Assembly (NCBI GenBank): GCA_002901265.1
Contig: PPHI01000085.1
Span: 20,786 to 84,785 of the forward strand
Direction of reading: 5' to 3'
Source: Rhodopirellula baltica
Lineage (GTDB): Bacteria > Planctomycetota > Planctomycetia > Pirellulales > Pirellulaceae
Length of the DNA stretch: 64,000 bases
In this document: one piece after another, positions 43,240 to 51,186 of the stretch
Numbering within the stretch: the stretch's first letter is position 1
Layout of the letters: each line of letters starts with the position of its first letter
Notes under the pieces: generated by a model
Seen by the model: the letters and a program-made list of their open reading frames with translations, nothing else
Told to the model about the DNA's origin: nothing
The model's database searches: none
Translations under genes and position numbers: made by a program

Positions 43240-44511
43240 ATGCCCGAATTCAAGAAAGCGACACTGAAGAGCGGTCTGCGGATCGTTGCCGAAACCGATC
43301 CCCGCAGCTACTCGATGTCGTTGGGCTATTTCGTTCGCGCCGGCGCTCGCAACGAACGTGACCCGCAATCGGGGCTCAGCCATTTTCTTGAACACATGAT
43401 GTTCAAGGGCACCAAGCGGCGTAGCGCCGAAGACGTCAACCGCGAACTGGATGAACTCGGCGGCCAATCGAACGCCTACACGTCCGAGGAGCAAACGGTT
43501 TACTACGCGACGGTGTTGCCGAAGTTTCAAGACCGCATCGTCGACTTGCTGACCGACATGATGTCGCCGGTGCTGGACGAGGGTGAATTCGAAACCGAGC
43601 GTCAGGTCATTTTGGAAGAGATCGCGAAGTACGAAGATCAGCCTCCGTTCGGTGGCTTCGAACGCGCGATGGAAGTTTTCTTTTCGCCTCGCGGATTGGG
43701 ACGCCGTGTCTTGGGAACGCCCGAGTCCATCGAAGCGATGACGGCGGCGCGGATGCGAGACTATTTCTTGCAGCGTTATCGTCCTGAAAACATCGTCGTC
43801 GCCGCTTCAGGAAACGTTGACTTTGATTCATTGGTCAGTGAAATCGAGCAACGTACTGGTGACTGGGCATCGCGCTTGCCAGTCAGCGACGTGCCAGATG
43901 ACGATTTGAATACGCTGCCCGAAGGCATTCAGCTAGACACACGCTTGGCGACCCCTGATGCGTCGCAAGCCTATGCGATCATGATCGGTGACGGGCCTTC
44001 TTCCGCGTCGCCGGATCGCTACGCGGCTCGTCTTTTGGCATCGGTGCTGGGTGACGAAGGCGGCAGTCGGATGTTTTGGGATTTGATCGACACCGGCCGC
44101 GCCGAAATCGCGACTTGTTGGCCACAGGAGTTCAGCGACTGCGGTTCGTGGTTTACGTACCTTGTTTGTGCGCCAGAAGATCTGCAGAGCAATAAGAAGT
44201 TCATTCAGGACATCGTTACCAAATTGCTCGAAGACGGCGTCGGTGAAGCAGAGTTGCGTCAAGCGATCAACAAAACCACCGCTGGCTACATCATGCAAAG
44301 CGAGCGGCCCAGCAATCGACTGTTCAGCATTGGCAGTCGTACGCTGATGCACGACGAATACATGTCGTTGGACGCGACTTTGGACCGAATCAAGGCAGTG
44401 GACGAAAACGCGATCTCTCGTGTTGCAAAGGAATTCTTGTCCGCCCCGGCAATGGAAATCATCGCGTCGGCCGCCAGTGATGCTGAAGATACATCGGCGG
44501 CATCGAACTAG
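43240..44511 (+). CDS. M16-family zinc peptidase (active partner)
   Basis: About 423 residues. The inverted zinc motif HFLEH (H48, E51, H52) and the distal Glu in ERQVILEEIAKYED are present, so this is the catalytic subunit, similar to PqqL/MPP-beta-type peptidases. GQSNAYTSEEQTVYYATVLP is the usual following block. It lies 50 bases after the inactive partner and is probably expressed with it. The ATG at 43240 is used; an in-frame TTG at 43210 is possible. No signal peptide is seen, so it acts in the cytoplasm. Confidence 0.9.
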   Translation: MPEFKKATLKSGLRIVAETDPRSYSMSLGYFVRAGARNERDPQSGLSHFLEHMMFKGTKRRSAEDVNRELDELGGQSNAYTSEEQTVYYATVLPKFQDRIVDLLTDMMSPVLDEGEFETERQVILEEIAKYEDQPPFGGFERAMEVFFSPRGLGRRVLGTPESIEAMTAARMRDYFLQRYRPENIVVAASGNVDFDSLVSEIEQRTGDWASRLPVSDVPDDDLNTLPEGIQLDTRLATPDASQAYAIMIGDGPSSASPDRYAARLLASVLGDEGGSRMFWDLIDTGRAEIATCWPQEFSDCGSWFTYLVCAPEDLQSNKKFIQDIVTKLLEDGVGEAELRQAINKTTAGYIMQSERPSNRLFSIGSRTLMHDEYMSLDATLDRIKAVDENAISRVAKEFLSAPAMEIIASAASDAEDTSAASN

Positions 44512-44680
44512 TTGGCGCCAGTAGTCACCCCTCTGTCGGTTTGTGGCGGGCAACTAGAGGCGTTATGATTGGCGTCGGCAGCAAGGTCGCCGCTGCCCTG
44601 GTGATAGCGGTGATTGGTTGGTGATCAATGGGCTGCTTCGACGATTCGTGTCCTTCGAAGTCTGAAATCTGGGGGTTGTG

Positions 44681-45835
44681 ATGCCGGTGTTGGTGGAAGG
44701 CACCGCCGTGGTGATTCGCAATGATGCGTTGGATCGCTGTTTAGAAGGCGGGGCGGCAGACTTCCACACGATCGCGCCAAACGCAATGTCATTTGGCGAC
44801 GGCGAACTTTCTCAGGCGAGTTTCATGTCACCGCGTGACGCGGAGATCTTCTTTGAGAAGCTTGTGTTGATGGGCCTTCGTGGCAGCGCACCTGATCCGG
44901 AGGTGGTGCTGGTTGATGCTTATCAACAATCCGTAACACCTGATTGCGAATGGTTGCAGTTGATGGAGTACAAAGGAAACTTGATCGCCAGTTTGGCGGG
45001 CAACCAATCCAACGTCGTCGTCGCGCCGGAGAGTTGGGATCCCGAAGAAGGCCCTACGCTGCAACACATGTCGGCGGATGAAGTTCGCGAGCGTCTGAAA
45101 TTTGTTCGTCGCGAAGACAAGGTCGATGTGTACTGTGATAAAGAAACTGGCGAGCTGCTTTACAGTGCCCGGATCAACGAAACGCCCGAGGAAATGTATC
45201 AGCGGGCCGCAAACGTTGTGTTAGCGAACATGCGGATGCCCGGTGGCCCGCCACTGAAGCCGGATCAGCAATCAAAAGTCCGCACCGCGATCGGTACGCT
45301 ACAGCATCTTCTTAGCCGTCACGACGATTCTTGGCGAATCTGGTTTCTGTTGGGAAAGGCCTGGCACGCGGTGCAGCGTTTACCGCGTTCGGTTCAGGCG
45401 TATCAACATGCTGACGATGTCGCCGACGAACCGCAAACGGTGATTTTGAAAGAATGGGCCGGCGTACTGTTGGAAATGCAGCGAACGAGTGACGCCTGCG
45501 AAATTGGCGAACGTGCCGTAGCAATCAAACCGAACGACGTCGAATTGCTCGGCAACCTAGCCGTGGCGTACTTGTTGGACGAACGGTTGGAGTCGTCGCA
45601 AAAGACGATCGAGCACGCATTGTCGATCGGTCCAAATGATAAAACCAATTCGTTCATCCATGGACGAATTCGTGAGATCTGCGAAGGCGATTCACCCCGA
45701 CCTAAATCAATCGCCGAACTCGAACGACGCGACCCGACATCGAGTCGTGCACCCGAATCGACGTCGCGACCAGACCGGCAACCGCCGTGGTGGCGACGTT
45801 TGTTGCCGAAATGGGGCAGGCGAGAGAGGGACTAA
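44681..45835 (+). CDS. TPR-like hypothetical protein, 384 residues
   Basis: The C-terminal half contains tetratricopeptide-like helices (DSWRIWFLLGKAWHAVQRLPRSVQAYQHA, then LLEMQRTSDACEIGERAVAIKPNDVELLGNLAVAYL). The N-terminal half is a mixed alpha/beta domain I do not recognise. The last 40 residues are basic, Pro/Trp-rich and end WWRRLLPKWGRRERD. It has no signal peptide. The ATG at 44681 is one codon after an in-frame GTG; GGGGG lies about 7-11 bases upstream. Its end may overlap the upstream reading of the next gene. Confidence 0.75.
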   Translation: MPVLVEGTAVVIRNDALDRCLEGGAADFHTIAPNAMSFGDGELSQASFMSPRDAEIFFEKLVLMGLRGSAPDPEVVLVDAYQQSVTPDCEWLQLMEYKGNLIASLAGNQSNVVVAPESWDPEEGPTLQHMSADEVRERLKFVRREDKVDVYCDKETGELLYSARINETPEEMYQRAANVVLANMRMPGGPPLKPDQQSKVRTAIGTLQHLLSRHDDSWRIWFLLGKAWHAVQRLPRSVQAYQHADDVADEPQTVILKEWAGVLLEMQRTSDACEIGERAVAIKPNDVELLGNLAVAYLLDERLESSQKTIEHALSIGPNDKTNSFIHGRIREICEGDSPRPKSIAELERRDPTSSRAPESTSRPDRQPPWWRRLLPKWGRRERD

Positions 45836-46004
45836 ATCCCGGTTCGCTCGTATCGCTAACGAAGGGGGGAGGCGGCCGTCCAAATCCAAACCGAAAGCGA
45901 TTCGGAAGAGTTCAGAGTCTGGGGCCGATTTAGTAGCGAGCTATACTGTCGTAGACGATGGCTACCGTCACCGGCAAACTGTTTTCAAGCATGCTCGCCC
46001 TCCT

Positions 46005-47681
46005 GTGACCCGCAAACCCGCTGCAACCGATTCGACCCATCGATGGCGTGACGATTCGTCATCGCGGTTCAAGCAGGTCCCGAGCCAGCCTTCTGCCGCG
46101 GAAGACTCACCCTCGGTGCCTCCGCCGCTACCTTCCGAGCCACCAGACGAGCAAATCGCTGAATCGGCATTGGAGGTTCAAACCGAATTCTCTGATCAAT
46201 CCGATGAACAGACGCCGCATGATTGGAAGACGCGGATCGGTTCAGTACGATTGTCATCATGGTTGGTCAGCTTGATCATTCACTTAGCGGTGTTGATTCT
46301 GCTGGCCGTCTTGACGTTCCAGCTAGGCGGCAACGACACGGGAATCGCGATCGACGGTGCGCAGTCAACCAGCAGCACCGATGTCGCGATCGAGTCGTTG
46401 AATCTGTCGCCCGATCTGGCCGAAGACAACGACCAAGCACTTGATACTCAGGTCGAAGTCAACGTGATGCAAGTTGATACCGACATGGCGTCCATTCAAA
46501 CGGATTCCCTGATTCCCAAGAGCCCGCTTGATATCAGTGATTCAGAATTGCTGAACGCTGGCGGCGGTCCTCAGGTCAGTCAAATGATCAGCTTGATGGG
46601 AGGCGGTGGGCTCTCGGCACGCACTCCCGAAGGCCGAATCAAGTATGGCGACAAATACGGAGCCACTTCAGAGAGCGAAGCCGCTGTGGAAAACGCTCTT
46701 CGTTGGTTGGCCGCACATCAACAGTCCGATGGGTCTTGGTCATTCAATCTGGACCTTGCCCCGTGCAACGGTCGTTGTCGGCATGGCAAGCCGGAAAACG
46801 AATCGACACCGACACCCAAGACGGCGGCAACGGGACTAGCATTGCTGGCTTTTCTCGGGGCCGGATATACGTCCGATGCAGGACCCTATCAAGATGAAGT
46901 TCGCAAAGGGATTTACTACCTCCGTTCGGTTGCGCTAGAAACGCAATACGGCTTCGACTGGCAACAGGGCGGAAGCATGTATGGCCATGGGATCGCGTTA
47001 TTGGCGATGTCCGAAGCGATGGCGATGATGAAGATCAACGACCAGTTCGATAGCGACCTGTATCATCATGTCAGCGAAGGTGCGAACTTCACAACCTTCG
47101 CTCAACATCCCAACGGGTCATGGGGTTACACGCCGGGGCGGCCGGGGGACATCACGATTACGGGGTGGCAGGTGCTTTCGCTGAGCACGGCAAAGAAGGC
47201 GGGAATCGAAACGCGAAGTGATCTTTTCGCACGTGCGAAACGTTTTGTGATGAGTGTTCGTGACGAGCCTAGATACGAGTTCGGCTACAACAGCCCTAAA
47301 CCGGAGCGGACGACGACAGCGATCGGATTGACATTGCTGCTGTATCTCGGCCAACAGCCCGGTCACAGTTTCTTTGACCAGGAATTCGACCGCCTAGTCG
47401 AGCGTGGTCCAATGCTGACAAACGTCTATCACGATTACTACGCGACGATGGCGTTGCACCACGTGCGTCACCGCGATTGGGAGCTCTGGAATACCCAAGT
47501 GAGAAACCATTTGGTGCGAACGCAAGCGACCAGCGGTCATGAAGCGGGCAGTTGGCACTTCAAAGACAAATGGGGCGATGTCGGTGGCCGACTATATACA
47601 ACGGCGATGTGCGCGTTGATTTTGGAAGTCTATTATCGCTACTTGCCCTTGTACGAAGCACCGGAAGAGTTCCCGCTGTAA
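46005..47681 (+). CDS. Membrane-anchored squalene-cyclase/prenyltransferase-repeat protein
   Basis: From the candidate GTG at 46005 the protein is about 558 residues. A Pro/Ser-rich cytosolic leader precedes one membrane helix (about 85-107, SWLVSLIIHLAVLILLAVLTF). The external part has alpha/alpha-toroid repeats with QW-type motifs: LRWLAAHQQSDGSWSF, HPNGSWGYTPGRPGDITITG and GSWHFKDKWG. The catalytic DxDD of squalene-hopene cyclases is not seen, so it is likely a binding or complement-like (alpha-macroglobulin-TED-like) domain. The frame remains open back to 45636, overlapping the TPR gene; the true start is uncertain. Confidence 0.78.
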   Translation: MTRKPAATDSTHRWRDDSSSRFKQVPSQPSAAEDSPSVPPPLPSEPPDEQIAESALEVQTEFSDQSDEQTPHDWKTRIGSVRLSSWLVSLIIHLAVLILLAVLTFQLGGNDTGIAIDGAQSTSSTDVAIESLNLSPDLAEDNDQALDTQVEVNVMQVDTDMASIQTDSLIPKSPLDISDSELLNAGGGPQVSQMISLMGGGGLSARTPEGRIKYGDKYGATSESEAAVENALRWLAAHQQSDGSWSFNLDLAPCNGRCRHGKPENESTPTPKTAATGLALLAFLGAGYTSDAGPYQDEVRKGIYYLRSVALETQYGFDWQQGGSMYGHGIALLAMSEAMAMMKINDQFDSDLYHHVSEGANFTTFAQHPNGSWGYTPGRPGDITITGWQVLSLSTAKKAGIETRSDLFARAKRFVMSVRDEPRYEFGYNSPKPERTTTAIGLTLLLYLGQQPGHSFFDQEFDRLVERGPMLTNVYHDYYATMALHHVRHRDWELWNTQVRNHLVRTQATSGHEAGSWHFKDKWGDVGGRLYTTAMCALILEVYYRYLPLYEAPEEFPL

Positions 47682-48081
47682 TTCTGATCAAGTCAAGCTG
47701 CAAAGATTGCCCGGGGCGATCAAGTTTTAGTCGCGTGGTTCAGCCATCTGCAAACTCCGGCAGGCGTCCGCAGCGATTATTCCGAGCGAAAGCCGGGAAA
47801 TTTTGGCGGTGAGTAGACAGCGCGCGGCCAAACGTCCGTCGCTTTGCTGCGGTTGAAGCGATTGCGACATGCGTTGCTTGCTTGCGGCGTGAAAAATCTC
47901 GCATCAACGCACTAATGTGATGGCGGGCGCAGCAATCTGGCACAGGAGGTGCGTTGGAGCTCTCTCAAGATCATCGCGGACTGAGCCAAAGGCGGATTCA
48001 GTCCGGCCCGAATCGACCGGTTCTAGGACCATCGTTACTAGCGACAAAATGATCTTTCCGGTCAAACGAGAGGTAGTTTAG
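47682..48081. other. Intergenic region before the small secreted protein
   Basis: About 400 bases with no convincing gene or strong hairpin. The last 60 bases hold a GAGGT ribosome-binding site for the gene at 48082. Confidence 0.5.
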
Positions 48082-48288
48082 ATGTCACGTATCATTCGAC
48101 ATGCATTGGTCGCCGTCGCAGTCATGACGGCATTCAGCAGCGTCAGTTCCGTTGTCTATGCAGGACACATCCGCAGCACTGCTGAGCGTCGCGAGCATCC
48201 AGGACGTGGATTGTGGACACACCACAGCGTCCAAACTTCGCAGCCGCAGCAAGTTGACTATGTGGTGGTGTCTTCGGACAAGACCTAA
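48082..48288 (+). CDS. Small secreted protein, 68 residues
   Basis: A signal peptide is clear: MSRIIRHALVAVAVMTAF, then SSVSSVVYAGH with a likely cleavage after VYA. The mature part is only about 40 residues, with His, Arg and Gln (RREHPGRGLWTHHSV) and no cysteine. A GAGGT site lies 9 bases before the ATG, one of the better ribosome-binding sites in the window, and a good terminator follows, so it is probably a real one-gene transcript. I do not know a family. Confidence 0.7.
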   Translation: MSRIIRHALVAVAVMTAFSSVSSVVYAGHIRSTAERREHPGRGLWTHHSVQTSQPQQVDYVVVSSDKT

Positions 48289-48318
48289 CACTTGGTGCAG
48301 GTGATTTGAATTGACACT

Positions 48319-48356
48319 CAGTCTTGATCGATTAGGTCAGTCTTGATTGATTGAGT
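48319..48356 (+). repeat. Tandem 19-bp imperfect repeat
   Basis: Two adjacent 19-base units start CAGTCTTGAT and differ at a few positions in their second half. They lie in the 3' untranslated part of the small secreted gene, before its terminator. No function is evident. Confidence 0.5.
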
Positions 48357-48380
48357 TGACAAACTTCGTTTGAAAAGAAG

Positions 48381-48418
48381 AACGCGGAACGACCCGTTTG
48401 GGCTGTCCCGCGTTTTTT
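48381..48418. terminator. Intrinsic terminator
   Basis: A 14-bp stem with two non-Watson-Crick positions (AACGCGGAACGACC with GGCTGTCCCGCGTT, six-base loop) is followed by a T6 tract on the plus strand and preceded by A-rich sequence, so it can end both the small secreted gene and the convergent lpd gene at 48463. Confidence 0.75.
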
Positions 48419-48462
48419 GTTGTTGAGCGATGTCATTTCATCACGCAGACGTACGGCAATCG

Positions 48463-49857
48463 CTACGCACTGTGGATCGAACGTTTGTCGACCGCCAACG
48501 CGGCTTCGTGAACGGCTTCGGCAAGCGTTGGGTGAGCATGGCAGGTACGTGCGATATCTTCGCTGCTGGCACCGTATTCCATGGCCGCGGCGGCTTCGGC
48601 GATCAGGTCACCGGCGCGGGCACCAATGATGTGGACACCCAAGACGCGATCAGTTTTGGCATCGGCCAAAATCTTGACACGTCCATCTGCTTCTCCCAGG
48701 GTTTGTGCACGTCCGTTGGCGCCAAAGAACCCGATGCCTTTTTTGTAGTCCACTCCGGCTTCCTTGAGTTGGTCTTCGGAGCGACCGACGCTGGCGATTT
48801 CCGGGTGGGTATAAACGATCGCGGGGATCACATCGTAGTTCACATGTGTGTGCATGCCGGCCATCCGTTCGATGCAGACGATTGCTTCTTCCATCGCCTT
48901 GTGGGCCAGCATCGCGCCGCCGATGCAGTCACCGGTTGCATAGATGTTCTCGGCTGAGGTTTCAAAGTTCTCGTTGACTGCCAAGAAGCCGTAGCGATCC
49001 GTTTCCAGGCCGACGGACTCGAGTCCGATCTGGTCAGTCGCGGGACGACGCCCGGTTGCCAACAACACGCGATCGCATTCAATCGGCTCACCGTCTTGGA
49101 TTTCGACGATGCACTTGTCGCCTTTGACGGTCGCTGATTTGACAAAGGTTTTGGTATGGATCTTGATGCCTTGTTTCTTGAACTGGCGATCGGCCAGTTT
49201 GGCCATGTCGGCATCGATTCCGGGGAAGATTCGATCGGCGGCTTCCAGGACGATCGTTTCGCTGCCCAGGCGATTCCAGACACTGCCCAGTTCCATCCCG
49301 ATGTAGCCGCCACCGATAACGACCAAGCGTTCGGGGACATCGGGAAAGCTCAGCGCGGTGGTGCTGTTACCAATCCGGTCGCCGTCTTCTTCGACGCCAC
49401 GCAGTCCAGCCGGGACACTGCCGACGGCGATTAAAATACGGTCGGCTTCGATAACAACATCGCCGTCTTTGCCACTGACGATGACCGAGTTCATGTCACG
49501 CAGTTTTCCGCGACCGTTGTAGGGTTTGACCTTATTGGATTTAAACAGCATGCCGATGCCGCCGGTCAGCGTGTCGACGATTTTGGCTTTGCGCTGCATC
49601 ATCGCTTGCAAATCCAACTCCAAGCCGCTGACTTCTAAACCGTGGTCGGCGAAGTGATTTTTCGCTTCGTCGTACAAGTGGCTGGATTCAAGCAACGCTT
49701 TGCTGGGGATACAACCGACACGCAAACAGGTCCCGCCGAAACGGTCGTTCTCGTCGATGCAGGCGACGTCAAATCCCAGCTGAGCGGCGCGGATGGCTGC
49801 CACATAACCTGCGGGACCGCCTCCAAGGACAACCAGTTCATGTCGGACCGTTTTCAT
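48463..49857 (-). CDS. lpdA: Dihydrolipoyl dehydrogenase (second copy)
   Basis: A 464-residue E3 flavoprotein. FAD motif LGGGPAGYVAAIRAAQLG, disulfide GGTCLRVGCIPSK (C44, C49), NAD motif VIGGGYIGMELGSVW, second FAD motif YATGDCIGG and C-terminal CHAHPTLAEA are intact. It resembles the standard mitochondrial/proteobacterial E3 more closely than the first copy at 39098 (AAIRAAQLGFDVACID). The two copies probably serve different 2-oxoacid dehydrogenase complexes. The ATG at 49857 is chosen over a longer frame because the FAD strand starts right after it. Confidence 0.95.
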   Translation of the reverse strand: MKTVRHELVVLGGGPAGYVAAIRAAQLGFDVACIDENDRFGGTCLRVGCIPSKALLESSHLYDEAKNHFADHGLEVSGLELDLQAMMQRKAKIVDTLTGGIGMLFKSNKVKPYNGRGKLRDMNSVIVSGKDGDVVIEADRILIAVGSVPAGLRGVEEDGDRIGNSTTALSFPDVPERLVVIGGGYIGMELGSVWNRLGSETIVLEAADRIFPGIDADMAKLADRQFKKQGIKIHTKTFVKSATVKGDKCIVEIQDGEPIECDRVLLATGRRPATDQIGLESVGLETDRYGFLAVNENFETSAENIYATGDCIGGAMLAHKAMEEAIVCIERMAGMHTHVNYDVIPAIVYTHPEIASVGRSEDQLKEAGVDYKKGIGFFGANGRAQTLGEADGRVKILADAKTDRVLGVHIIGARAGDLIAEAAAAMEYGASSEDIARTCHAHPTLAEAVHEAALAVDKRSIHSA

Positions 49858-50092
49858 CTTAGTTTTGCCGATTCTTGTGTGTGTTGGTGCGTGCGAAAGG
49901 AGTCGTCGATGCCACACTGTACGGCGCAGACGAATCGCGGTAAATCACCAACAATTCTGCTTGCCGTCTAGGGATGTCTGCACTACCCAGTTCCTATCGG
50001 GTCTCGTTAACATAGGCCGCGTTCGATTCATCACTGTTCGTCGTCTTTGTTCGATTTGTAGCTGTTTTTCCACCCTCGCCCCGGCGTCTGCC

Positions 50093-51085
50093 TTGGTCAA
50101 GAAACGAATTCGCAAATACGTTGGGCCGGTTCTGGCAGCCGCACTGTTTTTGTTGGCGTTGCGACTGCTGGTCAATGAAGCTCGGCAGATCACGTGGGAA
50201 GAATTCAAACGTGGCTTCACCGGCGTACCTGCGAGTCAGATTGTGATCGCGGCGTTCTTGGTGGCGTTGAACTACGTGATGTTGACGGCCTATGACATCT
50301 TAGCGCTGCGCTATGTCGCACGAAGTTTGCCACTGCGGCGAGTCTTGTTGGTGTCGATCTCGGGGTTTTCCCTCGGTAACAACTTGGGGACGCTGCTGGC
50401 CGGTGCCCCGATTCGATTCCGCTTTTATTCGCAGTGGGGGTTATCGCCAGGCCAGATCCTGGCGTTGATCTCGGTCGTGGGGTTAACGTTCTGGAGCGGC
50501 TGGTGGTTCTTGGGCGGCATGGTGCTCGTTTGGGTTCCGTTGCAATTGCCGCCTGACGTGAATTTGCCGTTCGGGACTCAGACACTTGGCTGGATGCTGT
50601 TGTCGCTAGCGCTCGGGTATTCGGCTGTCTGTTTCGTCTGGCGAAAACCTTGGCCGATCGGTGAACTGCACCTTCGCCCGCCGCGTCCGGGATTGATGTT
50701 TGTTCAAGCTTCCGTTGCGGCGACTGACTTGCTGATCTCGGCGACGGCACTTTATCTGGTACTGCCGGGCGATTCCGCAGTGCCCTTCGCGCAGGTCTTG
50801 GCGGCCTTTCTTGTCGCGATTGGGGTCGCAATGATGACGCAGGTACCGGGCGGACTCGGCGTTTTGGAAGTGATTCTGTTGGCGCTGCTAAAAGGGTCGG
50901 TGGGCGATTCGGTGCTCGCGTCGGTACTGATCTTTCGGATTCTGTATTACTGGCTACCCCTGTTGGCTGGGATGGCTTGTTTGGTCGGCCACGAAATTCA
51001 CAGTGGCGCACTGGCGGCGAAACAGGCCGCGAACTCCGGTGAAGTGAAGTGTGAGCCCGTCGAATCTGAAGCACCAGCGGAATAG
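50093..51085 (+). CDS. YbhN/lysylphosphatidylglycerol synthase-type transmembrane protein
   Basis: A polytopic membrane protein with eight or so helices (YVGPVLAAALFLLALRLL, QIVIAAFLVALNYVMLTAY, ILALISVVGLTFWSGWWF, WMLLSLALGYSAVCF and others). The conserved ISGFSLGNNLGTLLAGAPIRFRFY and TQVPGGLGVLEVILLALLKG blocks match the UPF0104 domain, found alone (YbhN) or fused to aminoacyl-PG synthases. No catalytic C-terminal domain is present, so it may be a lipid flippase-like unit. The TTG at 50093 gives about 330 residues; the frame is open to 49865 but the extra N-terminus is not family-like, so the start is uncertain. Confidence 0.8.
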   Translation: MVKKRIRKYVGPVLAAALFLLALRLLVNEARQITWEEFKRGFTGVPASQIVIAAFLVALNYVMLTAYDILALRYVARSLPLRRVLLVSISGFSLGNNLGTLLAGAPIRFRFYSQWGLSPGQILALISVVGLTFWSGWWFLGGMVLVWVPLQLPPDVNLPFGTQTLGWMLLSLALGYSAVCFVWRKPWPIGELHLRPPRPGLMFVQASVAATDLLISATALYLVLPGDSAVPFAQVLAAFLVAIGVAMMTQVPGGLGVLEVILLALLKGSVGDSVLASVLIFRILYYWLPLLAGMACLVGHEIHSGALAAKQAANSGEVKCEPVESEAPAE

Positions 51086-51186
51086 CGGATTCGTGCGGAA
51101 TCGCAAAGTCGATTCGGGTATGATGGTGGGACCCGCCAGCATTGTCGGCCTGCCTCTCGCCCGCCCGCCTATTACCCACCGCCGCG

